Positions 1 to 12,400 of a stretch of 64,000 nt of DNA are shown here, in pieces. The notes under the pieces are model-generated. The model worked only from the letters and a program-made list of their open reading frames with translations, made no database searches and was not told where the DNA came from. The position numbers and the translations under genes were made by a program. Source of the stretch: Paramyrothecium sp. XJ0827 (taxonomy: Eukaryota; Ascomycota; Sordariomycetes; Hypocreales; Stachybotryaceae); contig JAJFPB010000009.1 in assembly GCA_020881915.1 (NCBI GenBank), positions 2,294,001 to 2,358,000 of the forward strand, read 5' to 3'. The first letter of the stretch is position 1. Each line of letters starts with the position of its first letter.

Positions 1-294
1 CTTTCGCCGACACATTCTCATGACGCCTATGACGGCGCGGCCTTGTTCCGCACATCATGTGGGCTCATTGGCCTTTGTAAGGGTAAAATTCGGACTGGTG
101 ACATGGTATGCCAGGTGGCAGGTGCACGTTTTCCGTTTGTTCTGCACAAAGTGACTCGGCCAAAGAACAAAGGAGGAGAAGAGTACCGATTTGTGGGGAT
201 TGCAGATGTCCATGGACTGGGGGCAGAGAATAGAAGCATTGCATGGAGAAAAGACTTCGTGAAGGAGGAGTTCCCCACCGTTCTGCTTGTTTGA
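1..294 (+). CDS. C-terminal end of a HET-domain-like protein (partial, cut by window edge)
   Basis: The frame is open from base 1 to a TGA at 292-294, so this is the 3' end of a gene that starts outside the window. The visible 97 residues read like the tail of fungal heterokaryon-incompatibility (HET) proteins: an arginine/cysteine/glycine start, then a segment of the type 'GDMVCQVAGARFPFVL', then a 'YRFVGIADVHGL' segment. In that family these correspond to the usual 'GD.v....G..vPfvLR' and 'Y.lvGe.YvhGi' blocks near the C-terminus. HET proteins act in non-self recognition. The HET domain itself would lie upstream and cannot be seen, so the family call rests on the tail only. Confidence 0.5.
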   Translation, partial: LSPTHSHDAYDGAALFRTSCGLIGLCKGKIRTGDMVCQVAGARFPFVLHKVTRPKNKGGEEYRFVGIADVHGLGAENRSIAWRKDFVKEEFPTVLLV

Positions 295-543
295 GCGAAG
301 CATGGTACATTTTGTTTGGATTGCAGCACCTCTGAGTATTATACCCCATTGATAAATCATTGTATGCCAGCCATAGCATTGTTGACTGTTCTCCTATTTG
401 TGTCAACTGAGTGCATAACTCAATGCTTGAAGTTCAATGATCTACAACCTGAACTAAAAATTGTAGCTCTCCAACTGTCTCCAAGCACCGTTGCTCCCCG
501 AGGGTACTGGGTAGCTCATGAGTCGCAAATGGCACGCCGCCTC

Positions 544-3208
544 TCATGTTTCTTCAAGGAATTCCATCATGTCGTTGGATTCCAGAAACCAACTTCCCAA
601 CTGCGTGCCGAGGGGATCAAGCTCCATGCCTCCAATACTTGCCCAGCTCTGGCTTTCGAGGACTTGGGGCACAGGCAGGGACTCAAGGCCTTCCCCGAGG
701 CCACCGCCACGAACCGCACTGTCTATACTAGGGCCAGGCCCCATCAATCCACTGGACGACTGCATCTGCAAAGAAGCCGCAGAGAAATTTGTTGCTACAT
801 TGATGGAGTCTTTGCCAGCATCCGGACCCACGCTTCTCGATTGAGCGCCAAAATTTATCTTTCCCTTAACCTCAACATATCTCGCTGCCACGTTGTAAAG
901 GGCTCGAAAGATGCGTAGCTGTTTGACACAGCTCGCATAGTCCGGCTTATTGGAGAGAAGCTCCATGGCCTGGACAAGAGCCCTGAGGCTGTTCAGGTCA
1001 TCGACATTGGCGGTTTCCACAATATTGCAAAAAACAATGTTGACTGAAACAAAAGGGAGAAGCAAAAGGGCACCGTTGATCCACACTTCCACCTGAGCAG
1101 ATTGCAGCTCCTTACTGTGGAGTAGAGTGATGCATTCTGTATGCCCACGCAGTGCGATTCGAGCGGCCGAGATGCATTCGGCCGAAATCGAAGCAGGCGT
1201 CTGACCTGGGGCGGCCCTATAGATCGCCGTAAGGACCACAAAGTCGGTGGCAATGTTGGCTTGCCTGACGAACTCGATCAGTGCAGACCCAAGCCCAGAA
1301 TTATGTAACCCGTCGAAATGCCGAGCCGATTTCGCCTGCGCCATGTCAGTTACAAAAGCTAGCACATGACACGAGATATCCACAGACCAAATGATCAGCT
1401 TTCTTCGTCAAAATCTCCTGCCATTCAGAAGCCAATGCATAAATCCGAGCCGTTCGTGTCCCAACTGATTGCGTTAGGGCCCTGGGACTGTAAATCTCCT
1501 CATAAATCAACCCATAGAGACGTGCAGCGTTGACGGTATTCAAAAGACTTTGCGAAATGGCGTCGTATGTGCTAGGCTGTGGATCAGGCTTAGGGATCGT
1601 TATGTCATGGTCTCGAATCGTCGATGGCCGTGCTAGACGGAGAGACGCGCCCTTTTCGAGCGCGTAGATGGACCAGAACAGGTAAGATTTGCGACGCCGC
1701 TCCTCGGCTGTATCGCGTGCCATGGATGCGCCGCTGTGCAATCCAAGTGCTTGCGCGAGGAGTGATGCCTTTGTGATGAAGTCCCAGAAAGCAAAGGGCC
1801 TGCCCTTTTGAACGCAGTAAAGGGCCTGTAAGAAATTTGACAAGGCATTTGGTTAGACATCAGGAGTGCCTGACAGTTTAAAGAGCCATGGAACTCACCG
1901 CCATGTACATAGCAAGAGCATAGTCGATTGTCGTTGGAATATAGAACCCCAAACTCGAAAGCACCGCCTCGAGATTGCGCTGGCACATCTGTGCTTGTCG
2001 ATTGAGGTCCTGTCTGGCTTCGCTGGAGTTTACGGCGGCGGCGCAGTCTGCAAAGAGCCAGTAAAGTCCCACGTACGTGATGATGAGCTCTGAATCTATG
2101 ACAGGTCCAGGAGAGTAGACCTTCATAAAACAAAGTGTGAAGTCGCCGAGGGATTTCAGCTCCCCAAGCCAGAACACTGGGAAAGCGGCGTCGTCTTTGT
2201 CTTCGCAATGCTTAGTTCTCTAAACGTGTGGTCAACCTGGCGCCTGGGGCTCAACCGCTATACGCACCTTGAACCATTCTCAAGCAAGCCATAACCTTGT
2301 CAATTGAAGGAAGCGGCAGATTTCGCGTGGTTATGCCGAGTGGAAGAGTCACTGGAAATGGAGGGGCATCTTCATCTGCAGCATTTCGTCGCTTTTGCGA
2401 GTCCACGACAGACTGAAGAGTATCGAGTGCTGATTTCATCTCGACAGCTATACTCGAAGCTTGCTCACCCCTGTCGGCTTTAACAGCTTCTTCAAGAAAT
2501 TTTGTGGCCGATATGGCAAGGGAGAATAGAGATTTGTCGATTGCTTCATTCTCTGAGGCGGAAAGTCGAGAACGTCTGTTCCTCTCTACCGGATAGGTCT
2601 CATTGCGATTGCTGCCAACATTTGAGGGCTCATTTTGGGGTAGGTTATTCAAATTCTCCATCATTCTGGCGAGCTCATCGATCTTTTGCGAAATATGCTC
2701 GATCCTGCTCTCGCTAGGAAGTTTGCCATGTCAGCTACCATCGCTACTTACCAAAAAAAGAAGCACATTGATGTGAGGTTTACCTACTACATGCTGGATA
2801 TCAGGACTCTTTGGCGCTTCACCCGCGCCTGGGAGTCTGGATACGAACATTGTAACTGTGCTCGAGTGCATTGGCTGCAAGGATGAACGCGATCACATTT
2901 GATCTTGGTCCAGAGTAGTTAGATGAAGGCTCGGAAGCGGTGCGGGCTGCTAGTTGGTGTGTATTACCTTGCGTCGTCTACATCTGTTACACTGTAATGA
3001 ATCAGTCTCAGTATCCCAAGCCCAAGATTCCACATGTACCTAGAGGCAAGCTCAGGTCGGACACGGCTCGACGTACAGCGATCTTCTCAATAATAGAAGC
3101 TTCGGGGTCTGGTAGACATGCAGCCTTCCCTTTGTCGTCGGTGCAGGTCTCGTCGTACGTAGGGGTAACCCCAATATCAGGATCGCTCTCGGTCATTGAC
3201 GAACCCAT
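544..3208 (-). CDS. Zn2Cys6 fungal-specific transcription factor
   Basis: Nuclear DNA-binding regulator assembled from about seven exons. A 44-codon first exon (3077-3208) and an 8-codon exon (2968-2991) join exon 2791-2903. The joins recreate a binuclear zinc cluster, C-x2-C-x6-C-x5-C-x2-C-x6-C, with the core CNRCRRRKIKCDR split by a 64-bp intron (2904-2967). Intron 2714-2790 then leads into a short coiled-coil-like linker, and later exons (about 2270-2713, 1880-2210, 1385-1843 and 544-1330) carry the fungal_trans middle homology region, including 'RRRKSYLFWSIYALEKGASL'. Splice sites at 2992-3076 (GTACGT...TTACAG) and about 1844-1895 are strong; the one near 2215-2270 is less certain. The start could lie upstream, since the frame is open to 3625. 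It is divergent from the ABC transporter at 3917, with about 0.7 kb between starts, which suggests it controls that gene. Confidence 0.85.
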
Positions 3209-3916
3209 GGCCGCGTCGGGAGCAGCCGAAAAGGATCCCGTCAAGACGGCCGTCACGTGAAGCTCCGGGTCCGGAACTCCGGAACTCCGGGCATCGGCTG
3301 GCCAAAGGCGGCAGGGAACGACAGCTATGCGGAACGGGGGCAACAAAGCTTCAAGCAAGACCACCAAGGCTTCAGTGCGGCCAGCATGTGCCTCGCGAGG
3401 TCCGAAGAATTGAGATGTACGAAGACGAAGCGGTGCGGGACAAAGTGGCCGCGCCGCCGTCGGCACTAGGTGTCTAGCGCGGACATGCGGACTGCCAAGG
3501 ATCCGCAGGCCGTCTTTGGTGACGGCATTTGGTGGCACACACGACGGGATGCGGGAGTTGGCCATGTCCGTATCTGTTGCGGTAAGGAGAGCAAAACCAT
3601 TCGTTCCTTTTAAATCGCCGAGCATGCGACCTTGACCAAGCGAATTCTGGAATTGACTATTTTTTGGTATCGGTATCTTTCTTCACATTCCTTTTTTATC
3701 ACACACTTCTTTTCTTCTTTACCTGAAGCCACCTCGATCTGAAAGTCTCGGCTCCTTCGTCTATATTGCCTAGTTTTTTAATTCTAATTAATGTCCGATC
3801 AAACCGCCTCGAGACGTTCAAGCCTGCCTTGATTTTAGCCACGTCAATTTGGCTGGATCAGCCCCTACCAGCGCCCGACGCCGACCAAACGCTCCTTTAC
3901 CACGTGTGAATTCACC
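3209..3916. promoter_or_regulatory. Shared divergent promoter region between Zn2Cys6 regulator and ABC transporter
   Basis: The 708 bp between the two start codons serve both genes. The transporter side (3650-3760) has long CT-rich tracts, common upstream of fungal start sites. The regulator's frame stays open through part of this interval, so its 5' end could be longer. I did not find a convincing CGG-N-CCG inverted site, but regulator binding here is the natural expectation. Confidence 0.5.
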
Positions 3917-6900
3917 ATGCCGTCCATCGAAGAAAAACGAAACGAGCAGAGTCAACAAGACAATGCAGCCTCAGTTACTGAAGCGAAGGCCACAAAGGTC
4001 AAGGAGCCATCTGCTTTCAAAGGATTCTTCGTATGTTCACTCGAGAGATACTTCCAGTGCCCGTCGCTTTGGGCACAGCCACTAACTACGTCTCTCCGCA
4101 GAGGGTCTTTTCTTTTGGGACCCCGGTCTTGTATGCGTTGCTGGCGATTTCTCTGATTGCGGCAATTGCGGCAGGCGTAGCCCTCGCCATGGTCAACGTC
4201 GTGATGGGCCAATTTATCAGGCTATTGGGAAATGTCAGCAGCGAGGGAATGTCTGATGGATTCATGGATGCTGTGAGCACGACAGCGTATGCGCCACCTC
4301 GAAATCAGTTGAGAAATGCTATAGTGGGTCCTCGGTTATGAAGCTGACAGAATTTCTACTCGCAGGCTCTACTTTGTTTACATTGGAATAGTCCGTCTCG
4401 TGACCATCTATCTGTATGCATCGCTAATGACATACGTCGCATACCACCTCGTCCGCAACATCCAGCACGCGTATCTCCGAGCAGCCTTCAGCCAGGAGGT
4501 CGGCTACTATGATCAGGGCGTTTCCGGCTCAATCTCGACGCAAGCCACCTCCAATGGTCTGTTGATCCAATCGGGAGCTTCGGAAAAGCTTGGCCTCGTT
4601 GTCCAGTCGATTTCCACGTTTGTGGCAGCCTTCGTCATCGCATTCATAAGCCAGTGGAAGCTCACTTTAATTCTCATCTGCATCTTCCCAACAATTGTCC
4701 TTCTTGTTGGAGGAGTTGGAGCTCTTGATGCCACGATCAATGCTAAAGTCTACAAGACATATGCGGATGCAGCGAGCTACGCCGACAACCTCCTTAGTGG
4801 CATGCGGACGGTTCATGCATTCAGCCTTCAGTCCAGGACACTAGCAAAGTATGATGAGTTTCTGCGGAGCGCATTGAATCTTGGCAAGAAAAGGAGCAAA
4901 TTCATCGGAATATTGTTTGGAGGCCAATACTTCGTCATCTATGCGGGGATGGGTTTGGCATTCTGGCAAGGCTTCGGCATGATTGCTAGAGGCGATGCAG
5001 ATCTGGGAACCGTATTCACGTTGGTCTGCCCTCGCATACCCCACGATGATATGTCGTGTGCTAATTCTCATCCAGAGTCCTCTTTTCCGTCATCATTGCC
5101 GCTTCGACCATCATGATGATGGCACCTCATTTTGCGACCTTTGGACGTGCCGCCACTGCTGCCGTTGAACTCTTTAAACTCATCGACAGAACATCCGAGA
5201 TAAACGCATTTGAATCGTCAGGATTAAAGCCAGGATCGGTCAGCGGGAATATCGAGATTGAAGGGATCAAGTTTATGTACCCCACGCGTCCTGACACGGT
5301 AGTTTTGGATAACCTGACTCTATCCGCTCCCGCCGGCAAGGTCACAGCATTGGTGGTGAGTGAGCGCTGCGATTTTGCAACATTTGTTTGCGATAGTTCG
5401 ACTGAAATCTGTTCAGGGACCGAGTGGCTCGGGCAAAAGTACCATCATTGGCCTTCTCGAGCGCTGGTATGACCCCGTTGCCGGTGCGATCAAGCTTGAT
5501 GGGGAAGATATCAATAGTCTCAACCTGGCTTGGCTTCGTACGAACATACGTCTAGTCCAACAAGTGAATACCCAATATTCGTCGACACTAAACAGAACAC
5601 TAATGGAAGTCCTAGGAGCCTGTTCTTTTCAACGGCACGGTATTCGACAATATCGCCTATGGTCTAGTGGCGACTGCTTGGCAGGATGATTCGCAAGAGC
5701 AGCAAATGACTCGAGTTGTGAGAGCTGCCACGATGGCGTTCGCTCACGATTTTATCATGGAACTTCCGGACGGCTATTATACTCGTGTTGGCGAACGTGG
5801 TGGCCTTCTTTCCGGTGGACAGAAGCAAAGAATTGCCATTGCACGCAGCATTATCTCGGAACCCCGAATTCTACTACTCGACGAAGCAACCAGTGCTCTT
5901 GACCCACAAGCCGAAGCCGTCGTGCAGAAGGCTCTTGATAGCGTTTCCCGAGACCGCACAACCATCGTGATAGCCCACAAACTATCCACTATCCGCAATG
6001 CCGACAACATTGTTGTCATGTCTCGCGGGAAGATTTCGGAGCAGGGAACCCACGAGGAGCTTCTCGAGCGCGATGGCGTCTACTCGAAGCTTGTTAAGGC
6101 GCAGGATCTTTCCCCTTCAAATCAGCCGCAGGTAGAGAGCGATACTGCTTCCGAAGACGGGGAAGAGATAGAGTCCACTACTGTTGAGCGTGTAGCCTCG
6201 TTAAAAAAGCAAAGCACTATTGAAGCACAGCATTTGGCAAAACTAGACGACAGGCAAGATCCTGAAAAGTACCAAGGAGGCGGCCTCTTCAGCTGCGTCT
6301 GGCGCCTTGCGCGCACAACTCCGGAGCTGACTGTATGGTACATCGTGGCTGCTTTGGCATGTGTTGGAGGGGGTATGTACCGACTTCAGAAATTATCGCA
6401 GCCGGAATATCCACTGACTGAGCCCTTTCGCAGCTGCCGTATACCCCGGGCAGACCTTGCTCCTTGGAAAGATCGTGGACATTCTGGGAGTCGAAGACCC
6501 CAGATCAGAGGCCAACTTCCTTTCTCTGATGCTGTTTGTCCTGTCCCTCGGATGCCTGACGTGTTATTACATCCTCGGCTGGGCAATGAATGTCATTTCC
6601 AATGTGAGTCGCTATTACTCAAGCACCAGCAAAACTGAGACAGCTGATTGCCAACCTAACCTAGACATTGAGCACGAGGGTACGCGCAGACATCATGTCC
6701 TCGCTTCTTCGACAAGATCTAAGCTTCTTCGATCGACCTGAAAACACTGTGGGTGCTCTCAGCAGCCGACTGGACTCAGACCCCCAAGCCATCTTGGAAC
6801 TGATGGGCATCAACATCTCCTTCGCTATCATCTCTGCAATCAGTGTTTTGGCTTGCTGCGTTCTATCCCTTGTAGTAGCATGGAAAGTCGGTGTCGTTGG

Positions 6901-8379
6901 AGCCTTTGTCGGACTCCCGCCACTTTTGCTCTCTGGGTGGTTACGCATCAAGCTGGAGGGTCGCATGAACTCCATTATCAGCAAAGCTTTCCTGCAGAGC
7001 GCATCACTCGCATCTGAAACAGTCCTCGCAATTCGTACTGTGTCATCTCTGGCTATCGAGAACGTTGTACTGAAAAGATACACGGACGAGCTCGATGCTG
7101 CCATTCACAGCTGTACACCGCCGCTGTTTCACGTCATGATGTGGTTCTCTTTTACCCAGGCCGTAGAGCAGTTCGTTCTGGCTCTCGGTTTTTGGTATGT
7201 ATCCCGTATCCCCTACAAAGGATATCTCGTAGGCTCTGTTTGCGGTGGCTAATGTCTCCGGATGCTCAGGTGGGGCTCCAAGCTTGTCAATGACGGCGAA
7301 ATTACCTTTTACCAATTTATGGTGGCCTTCATGGGTGTCTACTTCTCTGGAATGGCCGCTGGTACACTTTTTAGCTTTGCTGGAAGTAAGTCGAAAGTCT
7401 GGTCTTGACCCATCAACTCACTGTCCTGCTAACATTAGGTGTAAAGGCTTTACCAGGGGAATCCAGGCAGCGAACTATTACTTCTGGTTAACCGAGTTGA
7501 AACCAAGGATAGGAGAAACGGAGACCAACAAGGCCTGCGGACCTCCTGATGGCTGCAAAACCTACGAGTTGAAGGATATCCAGTTCTCGTACCCTCTGAC
7601 CCCTAAGAACAAGGTCTTGAAAGGTGTATCCATGAAGGTAAGTACTCGAAAAGAATTCTCGATGTGATTCTCTAGTCTTCCAAGTCTGTTTACGACTAAG
7701 TAATTTACAGATCCAGCGCGGCGATTTTGTAGCGTTTGTAGGCGCCTCCGGGTGCGGCAAAAGCACCATGATCTCTCTTCTAGAGCGATTTTACGATCCC
7801 ACAACTGGTAGCATTTCCATTGACTCGGAATCCTTAGCCTCCTTCAGTCCGGCTCAATACCGCCAGCACGTTGCTCTTGTACAGCAAGAACCATCACTGT
7901 TCCCCGGATCTATCAGAGAAAACATTTCCCACGGCACTGACTCGGCCAACGTGACCGACGCAGATATAGAAGCAGCTTGTCGTGCTGCCAACGCTTGGGA
8001 CTTTATCGCTTCACTGCCAGAAGGTCTCAACACTCCCTGCGGGGCCAATGGCAGTCAACTTTCCGGAGGTCAGAGGCAGCGCATCGCAATTGCAAGGGCT
8101 CTTATCCGGCAACCTGGTGTGATCTTGCTTGACGAGGCAACAAGTGCGCTCGACACAGAGTCTGAACGCAGTGTCCAAGCTGCTCTTGCGGAGGCTGCCA
8201 CCGGAAACAGAATCACCATTGCCGTGGCTCATCGTCTGTCGACCATTCGCCAGGCAAACCGAATCTATATCTTCTATGGGGGTCGAATAGTGGAAGCTGG
8301 GACTCATGAAGAGCTGATCCGCGTGGACGGAATGTATGCCAAAATGTGTCAAGCGCAGAGCTTGGGCCGCGATAATTGA
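3917..8379 (+). CDS. Full-size ABCB (MDR/Pmd1-type) multidrug ABC transporter
   Basis: Plasma- or vacuolar-membrane efflux pump with TMD-NBD-TMD-NBD layout, about 1,280 aa. Exons include 3917-4030, 4102-4286, 4366 to about 5011, 5076-5355, 5417-5563 and 5616 onward, with four to six more introns up to the TGA at 8377-8379. The first NBD has Walker A GPSGSGKST (split by intron 5356-5416), a Q-loop VQQEP, signature LLSGGQKQR and Walker B RILLLDEATSALD. The second has GASGCGKST, QLSGGQRQR and GVILLDEATSALD. Both halves keep the switch histidine ('VIAHKLSTIR' and 'VAHRLSTIR'). Each TMD shows several hydrophobic segments. All catalytic motifs are present, so the pump looks functional. Family members export hydrophobic drugs, azoles or secondary metabolites; the substrate here is unknown. 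The adjacent divergent regulator is the best clue to control. Confidence 0.93.
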
Positions 8380-10096
8380 CGTGCCAGCTAGTAAATCCAC
8401 ACGGCCAGCGTATTACCCACCAAATGCGATAGCAAGTCTGGTTAATTGACTTTGGCAAATAATTTGATTCCTTTGTAGTATTTGAAATAACTTTTTAGAC
8501 TAGAATAAGACGGAAGAATGTTGTAAAGTAGAACATATTACAGAAGAAAGCTTTGATAACAGAATATGCTCGACACCGTCTGCCTGAGCCAGGACGCCCG
8601 TGGTTTTTGCGGTATTGGCGCGTAGCCTTGCCAGAATGCGGGACAGAGACGTCAGCTCGAAGGCGCCCGGATCATCGTCTTGCAATGTGGGATATTGCCT
8701 GTTTTAACTTTCTTTCATGTAGATCAGCTTCACAAGAAGATCTTGTCCCGTGACAACTGCGACATCAGGTTCAGCAGCAAAGATCTATTCATTATATCAT
8801 CAAGACAGGGATTGAATCACACAATATGGACACGCTACCACTCCTCTCCTTGATTTAAGTCATCAACCCTACACTCACTGGCTGAATTTGCGTGTTGCTT
8901 TCCGACCCGTTCAAACAACTCGAGGAACGGGTGAAAAGTCGTCGATTCCTTCGCAGCCCGATAGTGCATTGTGTTCCAGTCTTAATGAACCAACCCGGCT
9001 GAACACGTCTTTCCGCTTCCCTGTTACTTGTAGAACGAGTCCCCGGACAGCTTTGCGCTCAATCTCCCGGCCCTCCACAATGGTGTTAGGTAAGTTTCTC
9101 GACTCAGCATGCACTGGAAGTAGGTGGATGTTGCTGCTGATTCGTGTTTTGCCCTCGTAACTTCAGTAATCGAGATCGACGATGAAGTCTTTTGCTCCAT
9201 GTCCTAGGTCCACATATAGAACACGCTTCTCTGTATAGAGTCGAAAACCGTGTTTTCGTTTGTTTCGTGCCTTGGATGCGTCTATCACCTGCCCAGCCAC
9301 AAGGCCGCGACATAGAATGGTAATTGACCTTCGGATACCGCACCAAATGGACCTGTACGGCCGATGACGTTGACAGACTTTACTCTCATGTAGCTGTCCT
9401 GCAAGCCCCCGCATTCCCATTATTCACGAAACCCACAAATGATTCAGGCATCTACTGCGAAAGTTGTACCCCAACACAAACGCAGTCTCTATATTGTTTG
9501 ATTCCTCTTGCAAATTTGGCGCTTCGGGCCTGCCATGCGCTTTGACCCAGTCGTTGAGGGTGCAGTGAGTTTTTTGTTGCCATACAATACATCCACGACA
9601 ACGCCTATGGACTAGCAGAGTTGTTTCCCAATTATGCGAGCTTGAACTGAAGAAGAGGAAGAAACCATTGGTAGTCGAGAATCCAGGTTCAATATGATTT
9701 GTCGCGCCCAATTATGTTGACAAAGATGATCATGACGACGAGAGGGTGATAAATTAAACTTGAGTCACTCGTTGGCTGTTCTCGAGGAATGTTGTGGTAA
9801 CTACTTAGTTGGTATGTTGGGACTTTGAGATAGTCGTAGTAGTCGTGACTGAGGTTGTCGACAAAGAAGAAGACGAGTCGGTGCCTGTTCGCCCTCTGGG
9901 TCATCACTCCCAGAGGTTTCCCCCACCCGCCACGGGGAGGCCGACACCATTGGGTGGGATAAGAATATTTGTTGCGATCGTCTCTTGTCAAGTTGATAAA
10001 GATATTGATCGTCCCTGATGTCCAGTCAGTAATAAGGATATTGCTCGTCCATCGGTTGGTGAATTAAAAGATAAGAATGCAGGGGAACACGATAAG
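8380..10096. other. Intergenic, no supported gene
   Basis: About 1.7 kb between the transporter and the small Ala/Lys-rich protein gene. Short open frames occur (8888-9160 on plus, 9163-9420 on minus), but none has a recognisable domain or clear exon structure. The minus frame ending at 9163 looks faintly protein-like and could be a terminal exon of an unrecognised gene. Confidence 0.5.
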
Positions 10097-10474
10097 TTAC
10101 TCTTCCTCCTCCTCCGGATAATCATCTCCCTCCTCTTCTAGAGGATCGTCCTCTGGGCCCGTGCCCAATCCCCCTCCGGGGCCACCCAGCACCACCAAGT
10201 CTTCTCCCACACCCCCCAGCATGCGAGCAGTCGGCGATTGGGGTTTGGCCTTAAGGGCGGCCATGGCGGCCTCGGCCGCCTCCAGCCTCTCCTTCTCCTT
10301 GGCCTCAGCCTCGGCCAATGCGTCTTCCTCGGCCTTCTTCTTCGCCGCTATTTTGGCGGCGGCGTCGGCGGCGAGCTGCGCCCGGCGAGCAGCGCGCTCC
10401 GCGCGTGTCGGTCCCCGAGGCTTGACACCAGGCTTGGCCCCACGGTTCCCGGAACCACGCTTCATTGTCGTCAT
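10097..10474 (-). CDS. Small Ala/Lys/Glu-rich hypothetical protein with acidic tail
   Basis: A 125-aa frame starting at ATG 10474. I do not recognise it as a named family. It has a basic, Gly/Pro-rich N-terminus, then a long charged helix rich in A, K, E and R (about residues 25-75, probable single helix or coiled coil), a glycine-rich stretch, and a C-terminus of almost only Asp and Glu. Low-complexity composition can produce spurious open frames, and the opposite strand is also open. Against that, the start context, the ordered change in composition and the tidy acidic tail favour a real, probably nuclear or nucleic-acid-associated, small protein. The upstream leader is an imprecise CGACAA-type repeat. 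Confidence 0.45.
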   Translation of the reverse strand: MTTMKRGSGNRGAKPGVKPRGPTRAERAARRAQLAADAAAKIAAKKKAEEDALAEAEAKEKERLEAAEAAMAALKAKPQSPTARMLGGVGEDLVVLGGPGGGLGTGPEDDPLEEEGDDYPEEEEE

Positions 10475-10676
10475 GTCGTCGTTGCTGTCGTTGTTGTCGT
10501 TTGTCGTTGTTCTCGTCGTCGAAGTCGTCTTTATCTTGTCTAGAAGAAAAGAAAACGTCAAAAACAAGAGAGGGTAAGGCAGAAGCCATTAGATTGATTC
10601 TGCCCCTTCTGTTATTTCACGGTATTGAGGGAAGGTGGCCGTTCCCTCTGACCGGCCGCGGCTTCCCGAATCACTC

Positions 10677-11509
10677 CTAGAAGGCCGCGGATCCTGGGGA
10701 GGGTTCCAGAGCACGCAAAGTAGGATCGAAAGATATACTCATCTTTCTCTCGTGTTTTCCGTCAGTAATATAGAGGCGTTCGTCCGTCGTACGCAGAATC
10801 ATTGACCTCTTTTTATGTTCCTCGAATTCGTAAGAGCAAAAAGCATCGGCATATTTACAAAGCATTTCGTTGATATTGATCCTCAACCCTTTGGTCCTAG
10901 AATAGCAATTTGCACCATCTGTAACTTCGAGGGTTGCCATACTATTTGGTGTGACGGAAGGGAGGACCAAATCCTCGTACTTAAAGCCGTGTACATCTGA
11001 ATAACCTGGAATGCCCTTGTTAGCGATGGTCTGTCATTTCTCAAGGACCGGTCGCCCCGGAACGGATTCGAATAGATAGGTGACTAAATACGCGCCTTTA
11101 GTGCACACAAACTTGATCAGATCACAGACTGTTTCTGAATGGAAAGTTTCCAAGATATCGCAAATATTCGCCGCATCGTCCACGACATTGCTTCGGAGGC
11201 CACTGATGTAAATCCGGCACATCTCTGAATCAATTGGTGAATTGTGGCCAGATTCACCTGATATGTTTGTGACATCGACTGGCAAGGTTGAGCTTGGGCC
11301 ATGAGAGTCACATTTATTAGCAGGTTTGTCAGATGGAAATAATCCAGCCAATCTTGATAAGAGTCGAATGCCTGGATCTGATCCAAATCACGACCCGGCC
11401 TTTGCTGAGAAGCCTTTTCACTTTCACTGTCTTGTCTTATCCATGACCAACTTAGCGGGTCGTTTTTAGGACGGGAAGAGGTTGTGACGCTCCATGCCAC
11501 CGCCATCAT
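10677..11509 (-). CDS. Possible small multi-exon gene of unknown function
   Basis: Three protein-like pieces lie in succession on the minus strand. One runs from about 11509 to 11330, the second from about 11351 to 11075, and the third from about 11024 to 10677 after a possible acceptor (ATGACAG) at about 11024. The last piece has ordinary composition, with blocks such as GFKYEDLVLPS and SISFDPTLRALEPSPG, and ends at a TAG. I could not find donor and acceptor pairs that keep one frame throughout, so this may be a gene with unusual introns, a decayed gene, or chance. No family is recognised. Confidence 0.25.
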
Positions 11510-12400
11510 TATGCTATTCCAAAGGCCTTTCTAGAGGCTCATTTGCTAGTAGAAGTATAGAACTGGTCTCTAATTAAATAGCAATGTAACTAAGTATTAT
11601 TACTTCAAAAAGATTACATAAATATATAACCTGCTAAATTAAATTTGTGGTAATCAGATCGAGTAGCGACCCCAAACCAGTAAATACCTGGGCACTGTTA
11701 TACCCAGGCGGTCGGTCTGTCTACCAGGGACCCCTTCCGCGCAAACCCACCGGCTGCCAGGCCTAGCTGTCAGCTTCTTTTACGTGTCCATAATCTGCGG
11801 TTTTTGTTTTCTACATTCTACATCTTGGTTCATCTCCAGCGTCAGCTCGTTCCGTCTCTTCAACAAGTATTCCCTCCTCTTCTAATCTGATGACCGTCTT
11901 GGTTGCACCTCCCCCCCCTTTCTCTTTGCTTCTACTAATCTATCTTTGGTCTGAACTCTTTTGATCTTTTCTTTCGTCGCTAATCGAATCTTGCCTTCCC
12001 ATAAGCCTTGTGCTACTCTCGAGTTAGCTCACCAACATCAGCTCAACCCGGGACAAAACGTTGACCTCACGGCCCGGAACCTTCACACGACAAGATCGCG
12101 AGCATTCCCAGTTCCAGTGGAGATACCAGCTTCCGAGGCAATGTCTTCATCCCGGCTGAAGCAAGGTCCAAGTTCTAACTTGGTTCAATTTCTGCCACCA
12201 TTGCCACGAAACCAACGCATCGAAAGAAGTCCTCGAGTAAAAATGACAACATGTGCAACATCGAGTAAATTGTATTTGCAGAAACAGGAAGAGAGCCTCC
12301 TCCAATAAAACTCACTACCAGAAAAGTAGACAGAGATTAGAAAGACACCCTTTGATTGTACATCTCCTCGGTCCATCGGGTAGTCCAGCACAAGGAAAAT
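11510..12400. other. Intergenic with CT-rich leader-like tract
   Basis: 11820-11990 is strongly pyrimidine-rich on the plus strand, as in 5' leaders of fungal genes. It is followed by an ATG at 12140 that opens only about 55 codons (to 12308). This could be the first exon of an unrecognised gene or a truncated gene start. Nothing recognisable follows, because the next coding sequence is on the other strand. Confidence 0.35.

Noticed and set aside
316..918. 200-codon open frame on the plus strand
   Set aside because: It is the opposite-strand shadow of the terminal exon of the Zn2Cys6 gene.
10160..10577. Plus-strand 138-codon frame opposite the small Ala/Lys-rich gene
   Set aside because: Composition is the reverse-complement image of the charged minus-strand protein, with no start context of its own.
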